Below, piece after piece: positions 6,121 through 15,787 of a stretch of 35,910 bases of DNA. The notes below the pieces were generated by a model that saw nothing but the letters and a program-made list of their open reading frames with translations, had not been told where the DNA came from and ran no database searches. How positions within the stretch are numbered: position 1 is the stretch's first letter; every line of letters begins with the position of its first letter. Location of the stretch: positions 1 to 35,910 of the forward strand of contig JAHECV010000005.1 in the NCBI GenBank assembly GCA_024641555.1. Reading direction: 5' to 3'. The position numbers were made by a program, and so were the translations under genes. This DNA comes from Candidatus Planktophila sp. (GTDB lineage: Bacteria > Actinomycetota > Actinomycetes > Nanopelagicales > Nanopelagicaceae).

Positions 6121-8115
6121 TTATTTCATGCTTTGCGAAAGCCTGCGCAGTGAATCTATTACGACTGAACGATCGCTAGTGCGCCAAAGTGGCGGCATCG
6201 AGTTAAGTAGAACACTTCCGTAACGCTTGGTGATGATTCGCGAATCCAGAATTGCAACAACGCCGCGATCATCAACGCTGCGAATTAAACGACCTGTGCC
6301 TTGAGCCAATAACAACGCTGCTCGCGGCAAGGAAACCTGCATGAAGCCGCTACCACCTGCCGCATCAGCAAGTGAAGCCCGAGCCGACATAACGGGTTCA
6401 TCAGGACGCGGAAATGGAATTCGATCAATGGCAACCAAGATGCAAGATGAGCCCGGCACATCCACGCCCTGCCAAAGTGACATCGTGCCAAGCAAGATCG
6501 AGGTTTCATCTTTGGCAAAACGTTCAACTAGTGGACCTACCGCATCGCCGCGTTTCTGAGTAATGATGGCAATTGGTAACTCTTTTAGAACATCGCGCAG
6601 ATGCGCATCAGCGGCTTCTACTCCACGCCAAGAACTAAATAGCGCCAAGGTGCGACCACCCGCGGCATCTATTAACTCACCAAGTTCAGTTAAGACTTCA
6701 GCGCTTGGGCCATCGCGGCCTGGCTCTGGTAAATGCTTTGGCATATACAAAACACCTTGATTGGCGAAATCAAATGGTGAGCCAACATCGAGCATCTGCA
6801 CATTTGCCGGATCGATATCACCATCTTCGCCTTCTGTGTCAGCATCGGAACCAACTACAAAGCCAATACTGCGCGCCATCGCATCAAATCCATTGCCGAC
6901 AGTCAGCGTTGCCGATGTGGCAATTACCGGCGTCTTGGTTAGTAAATTAGCGCGCAGTACTTCAGAGACTGAAAGTGGCGCCAGATGCAGCGTAGAAAAA
7001 GTTGGTTCGTACCAGAGCACATGGGTATTGCCCATCTTTAATAATTTGCCACACGTTGTATTGATCTCGGAGACGGCGCCTTTTACGCGGGCGCGTTCGG
7101 CGATTGCATCCGAATCAATAATCTCGTCATCGGCGTTAATAATCTGAACAATTGCTGCGGCAGCTTCTTTCACTTTGCGGATCGGCGCCTCAAGGGAAGA
7201 AGGAATTTCTTCAAGGCGCCCCTGCGCGGCAAAATCTCCGCGAATTTGATCGCCGTAATCGGCCATTGCATCATGAAAGTTATCGGCCGCCTTGGTAAAA
7301 GCATCGGCTAACTTGCCTGGCATATGTTTGCGCGCCATGGCGGCGGCACGGATTACGCGCGCAGATGTTAGTTCTTCGGTAACCGCTTGAGTGGTGCGAT
7401 CCATAAATTCGTGGGCTTCATCCAAGATCACCGCATCGCGTTCGGGCAAGATTGGATGTGAATCAACGATCTCGATAGCAAGTAAAGTGTGGTTGGTGAC
7501 AACAACGTCGGCGGTCTGCGCCTTGGCTTTGGCAAGTGCGGCAAAACATTGCGAACCGTAATTACAGACATCGGCGCCAACGCATTCACGTCCCGAAAGT
7601 GAGTTGGCTGCCCAAACTCTGCGATCGACATCAGGTGCATCATCACGATCACCAGAAACACCTGGCGTCTTTGCCCAGGCATGTAAACGCTTGGCATCTT
7701 TTTCTAAGTAACTTACTTCTAATAAAACTTCACCATCAGGGTCAGGTTCATCGGTGTTCATCTTCTGCAGGCAAATGTAATTTCCGACGCCTTTATAAAT
7801 TCCGTAGGTAATTTCTCGACCCAGCTCTTTTTCTAGAGCAGGCACAACTGCAGGTAAATCTCTTTCAACTAATTGACGTTGCAGAGCAAGCGTTGCAGTT
7901 GCAATTAAAACTTTACGGCCGTGAACCAGTGCTGGAATTAAATAAGCCAAAGATTTTCCAGTGCCGGTGCCGGCTTGCACCATTAAGTGATGGCGATCAG
8001 TGAGCGCATTGGCGACAGCTTCGGCCATTTCGATCTGGCCCTCACGGGGTGCTCCCCCAATCGCGGCGACCGCAGCATCGAGAGCCGAACGCACCTTCGC
8101 TGAAAGTTCACTCAT
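6121..8115 (-). CDS. DinG-family ATP-dependent DNA helicase (XPD-like, Fe-S)
   Basis: A 664-residue superfamily 2 helicase expected to unwind DNA 5' to 3', in the DinG/YoaA group. Motif I is AGTGTGKS (residues 48-55), motif II DEAH (232-235), and the C-terminal helicase domain ends with motif VI, LLLAQGTGRLIRSVDDRGVV, around residue 620. Between motifs Ia and II are four cysteines, C115, C178, C184 and C190, in the arrangement that holds the 4Fe-4S cluster of XPD and DinG enzymes, so the cluster is likely present. Length matches actinobacterial DinG-like proteins. It probably acts in DNA repair or resolution of D-loops and R-loops. It is transcribed divergently from the lactate dehydrogenase gene and is followed by the TetR gene. 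No exonuclease domain is fused. Confidence 0.93.
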   Translation of the reverse strand: MSELSAKVRSALDAAVAAIGGAPREGQIEMAEAVANALTDRHHLMVQAGTGTGKSLAYLIPALVHGRKVLIATATLALQRQLVERDLPAVVPALEKELGREITYGIYKGVGNYICLQKMNTDEPDPDGEVLLEVSYLEKDAKRLHAWAKTPGVSGDRDDAPDVDRRVWAANSLSGRECVGADVCNYGSQCFAALAKAKAQTADVVVTNHTLLAIEIVDSHPILPERDAVILDEAHEFMDRTTQAVTEELTSARVIRAAAMARKHMPGKLADAFTKAADNFHDAMADYGDQIRGDFAAQGRLEEIPSSLEAPIRKVKEAAAAIVQIINADDEIIDSDAIAERARVKGAVSEINTTCGKLLKMGNTHVLWYEPTFSTLHLAPLSVSEVLRANLLTKTPVIATSATLTVGNGFDAMARSIGFVVGSDADTEGEDGDIDPANVQMLDVGSPFDFANQGVLYMPKHLPEPGRDGPSAEVLTELGELIDAAGGRTLALFSSWRGVEAADAHLRDVLKELPIAIITQKRGDAVGPLVERFAKDETSILLGTMSLWQGVDVPGSSCILVAIDRIPFPRPDEPVMSARASLADAAGGSGFMQVSLPRAALLLAQGTGRLIRSVDDRGVVAILDSRIITKRYGSVLLNSMPPLWRTSDRSVVIDSLRRLSQSMK

Positions 8116-8190
8116 ATCAGTAGCGCTTTCCCCATTGGGGCACAGTAGCGAAAATCAGTGACGCCACAGCAATAGTCACCGTGAAATAAA

Positions 8191-8203
8191 TCGTATAGGA
8201 TTT
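8191..8203 (+). promoter_or_regulatory. Putative -10 element TCGTATAGGATTT before the lactate dehydrogenase operon
   Basis: TAGGAT (8196-8201) fits the actinobacterial -10 pattern TANNNT and sits 27 bases before the TTG start at 8229, leaving room for a short leader with the ribosome site AAAGGTGG. The 13-base string differs by one base from TCGTATAGTATTT at 22621-22633 in the main divergent control region. No good -35 hexamer was found at the normal spacing. Confidence 0.45.
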
Positions 8204-8228
8204 GGCAATTACGAAAGGTGGACGGGTT

Positions 8229-9494
8229 TTGGCTAAGAAGAATGTGAAACGCCAGTTTCCGAAAGTAAGTGAACTCGCACCTTTACTAAAGTTCGCCCTC
8301 CCCTCTTTTCCTTCTCGCAAGAAACGCCTTGCCAAAGCGATCACGATCTGGGATCTGCGCACCATTGCCAAACGTCGTACACCTTCAGGCCCCTTTGATT
8401 ACACCGATGGTTCAGCAGAATCAGAACTCACTTTAGATCGGGCCCGTCGCGCATTCTTAGATTTGGAATTTCGGCCAAATATTTTGCAGGATGTTTCGCA
8501 AGCTTCACTGCAATGCGAAGTACTCGGCGAAAGTTTTGCCATGCCGGTCGGAATTGCGCCAACTGGCTTTACCCGGATGATGCATACCGAAGGTGAAATT
8601 GCTGGTGCGCGTGCTGCAGCAAAATTTGGTATTCCATTTTCGCTCTCCACTTTAGGTACAACAACTATCGAAGATGTCGTTGCGGCTGCTCCAGGCGGAA
8701 CTAATTGGTTCCAGTTGTACATGTGGAAAGACCGTGATGCCAGCATGGAGCTAGTTCGACGCGCCCAGGCCGCCGGTGTAAAGAATTTAATGCTAACCGT
8801 AGATGTTCCAGTTGCGGGAGCGCGCCTGCGCGATGTGCGTAATGGTCTAACTGTGCCACCGCGCCTAACTGGAAAGACGTTAATTGATGCCATGCCGCGT
8901 CCAGAATGGTGGATTAACTTTCTAACAACTCCTGCGATCACCTTTGCCACTATGAAGAATTGGAAAGGCACGGTTGCAGAACTTCTAGATTTCATGTTCG
9001 ACCCCACAATGACCTTCGAAGATCTCAAATGGATACGTAAGCAATGGGATGGGCAGCTAACGATTAAAGGTATTCAGACCGTGGAGGATGCTAAAAAAGC
9101 AGCGAAATACGGGGCTGATGCGATCATTTTATCTAACCACGGCGGCCGCCAATTAGATCGCGCACCAGTTCCACTACATCTCTTAGTAGATGTTAAGAAA
9201 GAATTGAAGAAAGATCTCGAAGTGCATCTTGATACCGGCATCATGCACGGCGCCGATATATTGGCTGCTATCGCGTTGGGCGCTGATTTCACTTATATCG
9301 GTCGCGCATATCTTTACGGTCTAATGGCCGGTGGCCAAGAAGGCGTAGAACGAGCGCTAACTATTTTGCGTGGTGAAATGGTTCGTAATATGAAGTTGCT
9401 TGGCGTTAACGCACTCGAAGAACTTGAACCAAAGCATGTTCGTCTCTTGCCAACCCATACGGGACTTGGCTCACTACCTGGAGGAAATAAATGA
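8229..9494 (+). CDS. lldD: FMN-dependent alpha-hydroxy-acid dehydrogenase (L-lactate dehydrogenase-like)
   Basis: A 421-residue enzyme of the glycolate oxidase/L-lactate dehydrogenase family, which oxidises L-2-hydroxy acids with FMN. TTG at 8229 is chosen since AAAGGTGG lies seven bases upstream; an in-frame TTG at 8202 overlaps the presumed -10. Residues seen: IAPTGFTRM (substrate loop), [27 protein letters not shown], the FMN Lys in TIKGIQ (about 280), SNHGGRQLD (302-310) with catalytic His 304, and the phosphate site near [12 protein letters not shown] and YIGRAYLYG. It overlaps the following FAH-family gene by ATGA. In oxidative L-fucose breakdown the last cleavage yields L-lactate, so this enzyme would convert it to pyruvate. 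Mandelate or glycolate oxidation are alternatives on family grounds. Confidence 0.88.
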   Translation: MAKKNVKRQFPKVSELAPLLKFALPSFPSRKKRLAKAITIWDLRTIAKRRTPSGPFDYTDGSAESELTLDRARRAFLDLEFRPNILQDVSQASLQCEVLGESFAMPVGIAPTGFTRMMHTEGEIAGARAAAKFGIPFSLSTLGTTTIEDVVAAAPGGTNWFQLYMWKDRDASMELVRRAQAAGVKNLMLTVDVPVAGARLRDVRNGLTVPPRLTGKTLIDAMPRPEWWINFLTTPAITFATMKNWKGTVAELLDFMFDPTMTFEDLKWIRKQWDGQLTIKGIQTVEDAKKAAKYGADAIILSNHGGRQLDRAPVPLHLLVDVKKELKKDLEVHLDTGIMHGADILAAIALGADFTYIGRAYLYGLMAGGQEGVERALTILRGEMVRNMKLLGVNALEELEPKHVRLLPTHTGLGSLPGGNK

Positions 9495-10339
9495 AGATCG
9501 CACGTATCGGAGCTGTAGGTAGCGAAAAGCCAGTTGTTGTAGAAGGTGACCAAGCGATAGATGTGAGTTCGCTAGTTAGCGATTGGAACCGGACCGAGCT
9601 GGAAAATGGTGGCTTCGCCAAAGTCGCTCAGGCAGATCTCTCCTCACTTCCTCGCACTTCCTTAGCTGGTGTGCGCTACGGATCTCCCGTGGCGCGCCCC
9701 ACAAAAGTTATCTGTGTGGGGCTTAACTACATCGCCCATATCGCTGAAACTGGCGCTGATACTCCGCAAGAGCCGGTAATTTTCATGAAGGCGCCAGATT
9801 CAGTTATTGGTCCTAACGATGACATCGTGATTCCGCCAAATAGCAAAGCTACAGATTATGAAGTTGAACTCGCCATTGTTATAGGAAAACGAGCGCTTTA
9901 CTTAGATTCTCCGAAAGATTCAGCGGCTCACATCTTGGGATACACAATTTCGCAAGATGTTTCAGAGCGCCACTGGCAGATCGAACGCTCTGGCCAATGG
10001 GTTAAAGGAAAATCGTTTCCAACATTTAATCCAATTGGTCCGGTAATTGTTTCGGAAGATGCAATTGATGCTCACAACTTGCGCCTATGGTGTGAAGTAG
10101 ATGGCGTTATGAAACAAGATTCCAACACCAATGACTTGTTATTTGGTATCGACCATATCGTTTGGTACATCAGTCAGTTTATGGAGCTCTTTCCTGGAGA
10201 CGTAATCAATACAGGCACACCATTTGGTGTTGGTCTTGGATTTAAGCCACCGGTTTACTTACATGGTGGCCAGAAGATCCGCACTGGAATTGATGGTATT
10301 GGTGTGATCCAAAATAACTGCGTGGATTTCAAGAAGTAA
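9491..10339 (+). CDS. Fumarylacetoacetate hydrolase-family enzyme, likely 2,4-diketo-3-deoxy-L-fuconate hydrolase
   Basis: A 282-residue FAH-family protein. The conserved core is [18 protein letters not shown] (from residue 73), [16 protein letters not shown], then the metal-binding [12 protein letters not shown] with Glu 124 and Glu 126, Asp 156 in [10 protein letters not shown], and catalytic Lys 174 in KGKSFPTF. All metal ligands are intact. In the L-fucose and L-rhamnose oxidative routes an enzyme of this family hydrolyses the 2,4-diketo-3-deoxy acid to pyruvate and L-lactate, which fits the FucD and KDF-dehydrogenase genes in this cluster and the coupled lactate dehydrogenase gene just upstream. 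Strong ribosome site GGAGGAA. It ends 1 base from the end of the convergent SDR gene. A hydratase or decarboxylase role is possible but less supported. Confidence 0.85.
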   Translation: MKIARIGAVGSEKPVVVEGDQAIDVSSLVSDWNRTELENGGFAKVAQADLSSLPRTSLAGVRYGSPVARPTKVICVGLNYIAHIAETGADTPQEPVIFMKAPDSVIGPNDDIVIPPNSKATDYEVELAIVIGKRALYLDSPKDSAAHILGYTISQDVSERHWQIERSGQWVKGKSFPTFNPIGPVIVSEDAIDAHNLRLWCEVDGVMKQDSNTNDLLFGIDHIVWYISQFMELFPGDVINTGTPFGVGLGFKPPVYLHGGQKIRTGIDGIGVIQNNCVDFKK

Positions 10340-10340
10340 A

Positions 10341-11132
10341 TTACTTTGGTAAATCAAAGATCGCGAGCGTGCTGGTAAAGCCGCCGTCGATCTGAATATC
10401 TGTACCAGTCACAAAATCCGACGCGCTAGATGCGAAGTATGTAGCAATTCCAGCGAAATCCGCCGGTGATCCCCATCGTCCTGCGGGCGTGCGCGATAAG
10501 ACGTGTTCTTGTAGACCTGGAACCGCGCGCGTCACCGAAGTCATATCGGTAACAATCCATCCCGGCAGGATGGTATTTACTTGAATATTATCTGCGCCCC
10601 ATGCTGCCGCCAGAGATTTTCCTAATTGAACAACGGCGCCTTTAGTTGCGGAGTAAACCGGTGCTACACCTAAACCTTGCACGCTAGTAAGCGAACCGAT
10701 CAAGATTATTTTTCCTCCCCCGCGCTTTTTCATTTCGGGATAAACCAACTGCGCACAATGGAAGACCGCTTTAAGGTTTACATCGATAATCTCATCAACG
10801 ATATCGTCGGTGTACTCCTCAGGGCGCATTCGAATATTCACCCCTGCATTGGCGATCAAGATATCTATTCCGCCGAAATCTGCAACAGTTGCCTTAGTCG
10901 CAGATTCCAAATCCGCCACAGATTTAACATCTACTTCATAAGATTTTGCAGTAACTCCCAAGGCAGAAAGTTCGGCGACTGCCGCAGCGCTCTTCTCATT
11001 GCTGCGCGCCCAAATTGCAATGCTCGCGCCAGCTGCTGCTAAACCTTTCGCACAACCCAATCCGATTCCACCATTGCCGCCGGTGATTACCGCGACCTTG
11101 CCGGTGAGATCAAAGAGTTGGCTAGAGTTCAA
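10341..11132 (-). CDS. SDR-family oxidoreductase (glucose/gluconate dehydrogenase-like)
   Basis: A 263-residue classical short-chain dehydrogenase. Cofactor motif TGGNGGIG (residues 17-24), NAG (95-97), catalytic Ser 147, Tyr 160 and Lys 164 (YSATK) are all present, with the closing PGWIVTDM and IDGGFT. Asp is absent after beta-2 (IAIWARSNE with Arg), hinting at NADP preference. The overall look is that of 2-deoxy-gluconate 3-dehydrogenase or glucose 1-dehydrogenase relatives, so it could oxidise a sugar or deoxy-sugar acid. It is the last gene of the long leftward operon and overlaps the Gfo/Idh gene by 11 bases. In this context it could serve as a second sugar dehydrogenase, or act on the product of one of the extra enolase-family dehydratases. 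Confidence 0.85.
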   Translation of the reverse strand: MNSSQLFDLTGKVAVITGGNGGIGLGCAKGLAAAGASIAIWARSNEKSAAAVAELSALGVTAKSYEVDVKSVADLESATKATVADFGGIDILIANAGVNIRMRPEEYTDDIVDEIIDVNLKAVFHCAQLVYPEMKKRGGGKIILIGSLTSVQGLGVAPVYSATKGAVVQLGKSLAAAWGADNIQVNTILPGWIVTDMTSVTRAVPGLQEHVLSRTPAGRWGSPADFAGIATYFASSASDFVTGTDIQIDGGFTSTLAIFDLPK

Positions 11133-12198
11133 CAGAAACCGCGGTATCCATTGATTTATAGAGAGCTTCTACCATTTTAAGTGTTCCGATATTGTCGGCA
11201 ACAGATGCGCGAAGTGGCGCGCCAGTAGAAATCGCATCCATAACCGATCCCATCGTTCCGATGAAAGCATCAGGGAACCAACGAGTTGTAACCGGATAAG
11301 GCATCCAACCATCGGTTGGAACCACTTGCGAATTAACTTCGAGAGTATCTACGCGACCGTTGGGATAGTCATAAAGCAGGCCTAAAGTGCCACGAATCGA
11401 ACCTTTATCGCCATCGATACGGTACTCGGCATAGTTATCACCACCGCGGTTAACATGGTTGGCATGAACCAGCGAGGTTACGCCGTTGCTATATAGAGCA
11501 GTTGAAATTGTACGCGTTTCGCCTTTTGGAAATTGTCCGGCGGTACGTCCGGCTGCGCAGAAAACAGTCTTGGCATCTCCCAAGAACCAACGAATCAAGT
11601 CGTGATAATGAATTGAGTGCAACATAACTTCTAAGCGCTCGAGATCCTTCGCCCATGGCCACAGTTCCCAAGGGGTAATGAGATTTACATTGATTGAGAA
11701 GTTGCTGACAGTTCCGATCCAACCGAGCTCAACCATCTTATGGGCGGCAGCGACACCTTCTTCAAATCGAAGTTGTTGATTTACGGCGGCGATGATGCCA
11801 GCATCTTTTGCTTGCTTGACCATCGCCTCACCGGCTGCAACTGTTGTGGCAAATGGTTTCTGCGCCAAGATATGTTTTTTTGCAGCAGCAACTTGCGCAA
11901 ATATTTCTGGTTGAGCGGCAGCTGGAACAGCGATATCTACGATCTCAACCTTTGGATCGGCTAATAACTCAGCGAGTGTTTTATAGACGATCGGGATACC
12001 GTGGCGCTTTGCAACATCCTGTGCCTTCGCGTTATCGGTATCAAAGATTGCAACTACTTCTAGACCCGCTTTCTTGTAAGCAGGAAGATGTGCGCCATCA
12101 ACGATACCGCCAGCGCCGCAAATACCTATTTTTCGCCTATTTTCTGGCTTAACTTCTAGTTTTACCGCATCAGCGATTTCGCGAAATTGATCGATCAT
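11122..12198 (-). CDS. Gfo/Idh/MocA-family NAD(P)-dependent oxidoreductase
   Basis: A 358-residue protein with an N-terminal Rossmann fold: [20 protein letters not shown] then [10 protein letters not shown] (about residues 21-52), the second signature AQKPFATTV in place of the more usual EKPxA, and a C-terminal alpha/beta substrate domain with [16 protein letters not shown] containing the usual His-Asp pair. Enzymes of this family oxidise or reduce sugars, inositols and their acids. The ribosome site AAGGAG precedes the ATG at 12198 by six bases, while its start overlaps the MaoC gene stop by four bases. Substrate unknown. Its place in the fucose operon suggests a deoxysugar or its derivative; it could replace the aldo/keto reductase as sugar dehydrogenase. 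Confidence 0.88.
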   Translation of the reverse strand: MIDQFREIADAVKLEVKPENRRKIGICGAGGIVDGAHLPAYKKAGLEVVAIFDTDNAKAQDVAKRHGIPIVYKTLAELLADPKVEIVDIAVPAAAQPEIFAQVAAAKKHILAQKPFATTVAAGEAMVKQAKDAGIIAAVNQQLRFEEGVAAAHKMVELGWIGTVSNFSINVNLITPWELWPWAKDLERLEVMLHSIHYHDLIRWFLGDAKTVFCAAGRTAGQFPKGETRTISTALYSNGVTSLVHANHVNRGGDNYAEYRIDGDKGSIRGTLGLLYDYPNGRVDTLEVNSQVVPTDGWMPYPVTTRWFPDAFIGTMGSVMDAISTGAPLRASVADNIGTLKMVEALYKSMDTAVSVEL

Positions 12199-12728
12199 GG
12201 TTGCTCCTTACCTTCGGCCTTTAGGTTCTCGGCTTGAGATGTGCGATAGAGAACGGTCTGTAAATGTTCGGTGTATAGAACTAACTCTTCATTATCGGCA
12301 CGAAATATTTCGTAACTAACTTTAAAGAGCCCCATATTTTCGTATTTTGGCGTCTTCTCTAAAAGCGTGCGCATTCCGTAAATGGTGTCGCCAATAAAAG
12401 TTGGCTTGATGAAGCGCAACTTGTCATATCCGTAACTAAAAGTGTTGACATTGTTATGGGCAAATAAACCAAGTCCATAGCTAAATACCATTGCGCCTGG
12501 GACTAAACGCTTCTTGAAGAGCCCGTGCTCGCGCGCCCAGATATCATCACCAACATAGGGATGCATATCTAAAACGAGCGAATTAAAGAGCATCACCTCA
12601 CCTTCTGAGATGGTGCGGCGAAGCGAACGGTCAACTTCTCCTACTTGATAGTCCTCATAGAGTTTTACATCCTGATTCCAGATCGGAATTTCATAACGTG
12701 CTTGTGGGTCTGGATTTGGATTTTTCAT
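12195..12728 (-). CDS. MaoC-like hot-dog protein, catalytic His missing
   Basis: A 177-residue single hot-dog-fold protein of the MaoC group, whose active members hydrate enoyl-CoA thioesters. Conserved family features are [14 protein letters not shown], the central [14 protein letters not shown], and [20 protein letters not shown]. In the active-site segment the usual pattern G-D-x-x-P-x-H reads L-D54-M-H-P57-Y-V59: the Asp is kept but the His two residues after Pro is Val. His 56 could substitute, or the protein may be a non-catalytic partner of the second MaoC gene (15784-16224). Strong ribosome site GAGGAG. It is flanked by a CoA transferase gene and the Gfo/Idh gene in one operon, pointing to a CoA-ester step. 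Confidence 0.82.
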   Translation of the reverse strand: MKNPNPDPQARYEIPIWNQDVKLYEDYQVGEVDRSLRRTISEGEVMLFNSLVLDMHPYVGDDIWAREHGLFKKRLVPGAMVFSYGLGLFAHNNVNTFSYGYDKLRFIKPTFIGDTIYGMRTLLEKTPKYENMGLFKVSYEIFRADNEELVLYTEHLQTVLYRTSQAENLKAEGKEQP

Positions 12729-12739
12729 CTCTGCTCCTC

Positions 12740-13921
12740 TTATATCCCGAACTCTTTACGGATTTTTTCGGTATCTTCGCCAACGTGTGGTGCGCCTTTA
12801 GAATGCTTAACGGTGCGGCCATCGATTCGCATCGGTGAACGCGTGGTTGGAATCGTAATCTGGGATCCGTCTTTTCCAGTTCGCTCGGTCTTTTGCACCA
12901 TATCGATTGCGTCAAAACCTTCATGCGCGACTAGTTCGGGCAAGGTCAATACAGGAGCGCACCAGATATCTGCCGCATCTAAGATCGAAAGCCAGTGATC
13001 GGTATCTTGCGTTGCGATCTTCGCACTTAACGCCTTCATGATCGCTTCTTGATCGCTCCACCAAGATTTTGGATCTTCATACTTATCTAGATCTACGCCC
13101 AATAAATTTCCAAGTGCAGGAATCGGCGTCATTGCAATCGCTAAATAGCCGTTTTTAGTGGGATAAAGGCCATATGGCGCAGGTAGAAAAGCGTGTGCTG
13201 AATTTCCGGCGCCGCGATTAACAACAACGTTTGGATCGAAGAGATTTGCCGAAATTAATTCGAACTGTAGATCGAGCATAGATTCGAGCAGACTTGATTC
13301 AACCATCCCACCTTTACCGGTGCGTTCCCTGCGCAACAAAAGAGCCATTACACCAGAAGCTAGATGTGTTGATGTAAAGATATCGGCAACTGCCAATCCA
13401 ACTGGAATCGGTGGATCACCCGCGCGACCATTTAGCCATGGCAGACCAGAAATACTCTGCGCCAACAAATCTTGGCCGGGGCGATCTTTAAATGGGCCTT
13501 CTGCGCCATAACCAGTTGCACTTCCATAAATAATTTTTGGATTTACTTTCTTTACATCTTCATAGCCAAGTCCAAGACGCTCAATGACCCCCGGACGGAA
13601 GTTTTGAATAATTACATCTGCTTTTTTAACGAGCTCCCAAACTTGGGCAAGTCCTTCTGAGTTTTTTAAATCAGCCGCAAAACTTTCCTTATTGCGATTC
13701 ATAATATGGAAAGAGAGAGTGTCGCCATCTTTCTCCAAGCCTGCAAATGCCAAAGTGCGACCTATATCGCCGGTACCTGGTCTTTCAATCTTTATAACTC
13801 GAGCTCCCATATCGGCAAGGCGCATTGCTGCAACCGGACCGGCGAGAAACTGTGAGAAATCTAAAACCAGAATTCCATTTAAGGGAAGATCTGATTTATC
13901 CAATGGTTCTTTAATCGACAT
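12740..13921 (-). CDS. CaiB/BaiF-family (class III) CoA transferase
   Basis: A 393-residue class III CoA transferase, near the normal 400. The ATG at 13921 overlaps the mutarotase gene by 11 bases and begins [20 protein letters not shown] then [20 protein letters not shown], the usual N-terminal signature; the frame extends upstream to 13999 but that segment lies inside the mutarotase gene. Other landmarks: [51 protein letters not shown], and the catalytic Asp 151 in [10 protein letters not shown]. Such enzymes move CoA between carboxylic acids through an Asp-anhydride intermediate. Donor and acceptor are unknown. No fucose-pathway step needs CoA, so this gene, with two MaoC genes, implies an additional branch. 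Confidence 0.9.
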   Translation of the reverse strand: MSIKEPLDKSDLPLNGILVLDFSQFLAGPVAAMRLADMGARVIKIERPGTGDIGRTLAFAGLEKDGDTLSFHIMNRNKESFAADLKNSEGLAQVWELVKKADVIIQNFRPGVIERLGLGYEDVKKVNPKIIYGSATGYGAEGPFKDRPGQDLLAQSISGLPWLNGRAGDPPIPVGLAVADIFTSTHLASGVMALLLRRERTGKGGMVESSLLESMLDLQFELISANLFDPNVVVNRGAGNSAHAFLPAPYGLYPTKNGYLAIAMTPIPALGNLLGVDLDKYEDPKSWWSDQEAIMKALSAKIATQDTDHWLSILDAADIWCAPVLTLPELVAHEGFDAIDMVQKTERTGKDGSQITIPTTRSPMRIDGRTVKHSKGAPHVGEDTEKIRKEFGI

Positions 13922-14234
13922 GGAAAACTTCCGGTATTGCCGCCCACCATTCGCCATCGGCGCGATCAGCAACTGGTGATTGCAAAGGCTTACAGACATC
14001 CCACCATTTCTGGGTCATTGGATCTGCCGCCATCTTTGCCATATCAGCATCGAAATCAGAACCAATGTATTCAAAGTAAGAGAAGAGAAGTTCGCCATAG
14101 CGATAAATTGAATAGTTGCGGATATTGCATTCGTAGATCTTGGCCAAGACATCTGGCCATACATCAGCGTGTAAACGCTCATATTCAGCGCGGTTTTCCG
14201 GTTTCATTCCGATTACTGAGGCATAACGTGTCAT
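13911..14234 (-). CDS. RhaM/YiiL-family 6-deoxysugar mutarotase
   Basis: A 107-residue protein of the L-rhamnose mutarotase family (PF05336), which interconverts alpha and beta anomers of deoxyhexoses. Tyr 18 and His 22 in EYERLHADVWPDVL match the catalytic Tyr and His of the E. coli enzyme, and the Trp pair 77-78 (KWWDV) is present, as is the YSIYRYGELLFSYFEY strand region. Full length for the family. Ribosome site AAGGAG. It stands between the lactonase and CoA transferase genes. Since the cluster contains an L-fuconate dehydratase, L-fucose or a near relative is the likelier substrate than L-rhamnose; the family is known in fucose loci too. Confidence 0.88.
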   Translation of the reverse strand: MTRYASVIGMKPENRAEYERLHADVWPDVLAKIYECNIRNYSIYRYGELLFSYFEYIGSDFDADMAKMAADPMTQKWWDVCKPLQSPVADRADGEWWAAIPEVFHVD

Positions 14235-14243
14235 GACTTCTCC

Positions 14244-15107
14244 TTAACCTAACTTGTAGAAAGCTTTAGCAGTTTTATGGCGCATCCAGGCTTGCTCTTC
14301 AGCGCTAAAGTGTGAGATCACTTCTACTTGCGCCTGCCAGATTTGCGCATAGTTATTGCCGAGAACAATCACTGGCCAGTCTCCACCCATCATTACCCGC
14401 TCTGCGCCGTAACTCTTAACTATGAAATCAACATATGGCTGCCAATCCGCAACGGTCCAATTGGCTAGATCTGAAGCGGTATTTAAGCCCGATAACTTGG
14501 CATAAACATTTGGAAAGGCTGCAATCTCGGCCATAGAAGATGCCCAAGGCTCCATCTCTTTGGCCGCAATTGGTGGTTTTGCAAAGTGATCTACCACGAT
14601 CTTCATATTTGGAAACTTCTTCGCCAAGGTAACCACGTTCTTGGTGTGCTCTGGTTTGATAGAAACATAATCAAAACTCAAACCGGCTTTTTCAACCATC
14701 GCCAAAGTTTCTAAAACTACCGGGCGAGTAATCCAGGCATCATCTGATTCGTACTTTGGATTTGAATAATCGTGGGTTAAGTTGCGTACGCCTTTGAAGT
14801 AAGGGTTCTTCTTAAAAGTTTCAATTGCCGCGCGCGCTTCATTTGGACGATCAAAGGGAATCCAACCCACTACGCCTTGCACAAAATCTGAGTTTGCTGC
14901 GACATCTAACATATAGAAAGTATCTTCATATGTGTCAGCTGCTTGGACTAAAACGGAACTAGTAACACCGGATGCGGGAATTTCGGGAGCAAGTCTTTCG
15001 GGCGTAAAATCATCATAGAGCGGACCATATTCTGGTGCGATCCAAGAATAAGCACGTTCGCTCATTACCCAGAGATGCTGATGAGTATCGATTAGTTCAT
15101 TAGACAT
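14244..15107 (-). CDS. COG3618 amidohydrolase, likely L-fucono-lactonase
   Basis: A 287-residue TIM-barrel metal hydrolase of the amidohydrolase 2 family, COG3618, whose characterised members open L-fucono-, L-rhamnono- and related sugar lactones. The metal site is visible: H9-x-H11 in IDTHQHLW, FKGVRNL after strand 3, H174 in VVDHFAKP, and D243 in GGDWPV. Start at 15107 is preceded by TAGGAG; a 35-base gap with two copies of ATAACTAG separates it from the RraA-type gene. In this cluster it would convert L-fucono-lactone to L-fuconate for the dehydratase. Activity on related lactones such as galactono- or rhamnono-lactone is possible. Confidence 0.88.
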   Translation of the reverse strand: MSNELIDTHQHLWVMSERAYSWIAPEYGPLYDDFTPERLAPEIPASGVTSSVLVQAADTYEDTFYMLDVAANSDFVQGVVGWIPFDRPNEARAAIETFKKNPYFKGVRNLTHDYSNPKYESDDAWITRPVVLETLAMVEKAGLSFDYVSIKPEHTKNVVTLAKKFPNMKIVVDHFAKPPIAAKEMEPWASSMAEIAAFPNVYAKLSGLNTASDLANWTVADWQPYVDFIVKSYGAERVMMGGDWPVIVLGNNYAQIWQAQVEVISHFSAEEQAWMRHKTAKAFYKLG

Positions 15108-15142
15108 ATTTATCTCCTAGTTATCTCTCTAGTTATTTCAAG

Positions 15143-15787
15143 TTACAGAACACCGTAGGCGTTCCATACCTCTCTTACGCTCTTACCAGCTAAAAGATCC
15201 TTTAAAACGCTCTTTTCAGTGGCTGCTCTAGCATTTGCTAATTCGGTTACCTTCGCTAAATGTTGCGCCGGAACTACAACAATTCCATCAGCATCGGCGA
15301 TTACGCCATCACCTGGATTTACTTCGACTCCCCCGCAGATAACTGCAGTGCCCATCGCTTTGACTCGCATTCGTCCTTTGTAATCGTAGGGACGAGTTCC
15401 GTATCCAAACGCCGGGAAATCCAAACCAACTATCTGTTCTGTATCGCGAAGCGGTCCGTCGGCAACTACGCCAGTACCGCCGCGACCTTTCGCCGCTGCA
15501 GAAAATAGTTCACCCCAGAAAGCGGAAAGCGCCTGTCCACCAGTAGCGACCACCGCAACTTCGCCAGGCTTTAAAGTATCGAGAAAATCAATTCCGTCGC
15601 CATAAGGATCTTTTTGATCATATTCGCTATCGGCAACGAACTGGACTGTGGCGGCTAATCCAACAGCGCGCATATTTGGGCGAAGCGCTCTTACCTCTAC
15701 CGACATTGCATTATTGCGAACTCCGATGACATCGAGTGAATCAGAAATCATGGCGCTACGAACTCGCGAATCAAGGTTCCAACTCAT
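15143..15787 (-). CDS. RraA-family aldolase/decarboxylase-like protein
   Basis: A 214-residue protein of the RraA/HMG-aldolase family. Family landmarks are [13 protein letters not shown] near the N-terminus, the [20 protein letters not shown] segment followed by GPLRD with Arg 114 and Asp 115 (pyruvate and metal binding), and [20 protein letters not shown] near the end. Members include 4-hydroxy-4-methyl-2-oxoglutarate and 4-carboxy-4-hydroxy-2-oxoadipate aldolases and oxaloacetate decarboxylases, as well as RNase E regulators. Catabolic context and intact RD motif favour an aldolase or decarboxylase that yields pyruvate. It overlaps the MaoC gene by ATGA, so the two probably act together. 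No such step is known in fucose breakdown. Confidence 0.85.
   Translation of the reverse strand: MSWNLDSRVRSAMISDSLDVIGVRNNAMSVEVRALRPNMRAVGLAATVQFVADSEYDQKDPYGDGIDFLDTLKPGEVAVVATGGQALSAFWGELFSAAAKGRGGTGVVADGPLRDTEQIVGLDFPAFGYGTRPYDYKGRMRVKAMGTAVICGGVEVNPGDGVIADADGIVVVPAQHLAKVTELANARAATEKSVLKDLLAGKSVREVWNAYGVL

Noticed and set aside
8399..9028. A 209-codon open frame on the minus strand
   Set aside because: It lies antisense within the FMN dehydrogenase gene and has no conserved motif.
13911..15107. Calling the pathway L-rhamnose catabolism because of the RhaM-like protein and lactonase
   Set aside because: The only substrate-specific enzyme, FucD, matches L-fuconate dehydratase over its whole length, and no rhamnonate dehydratase or rhamnose isomerase/kinase is present.
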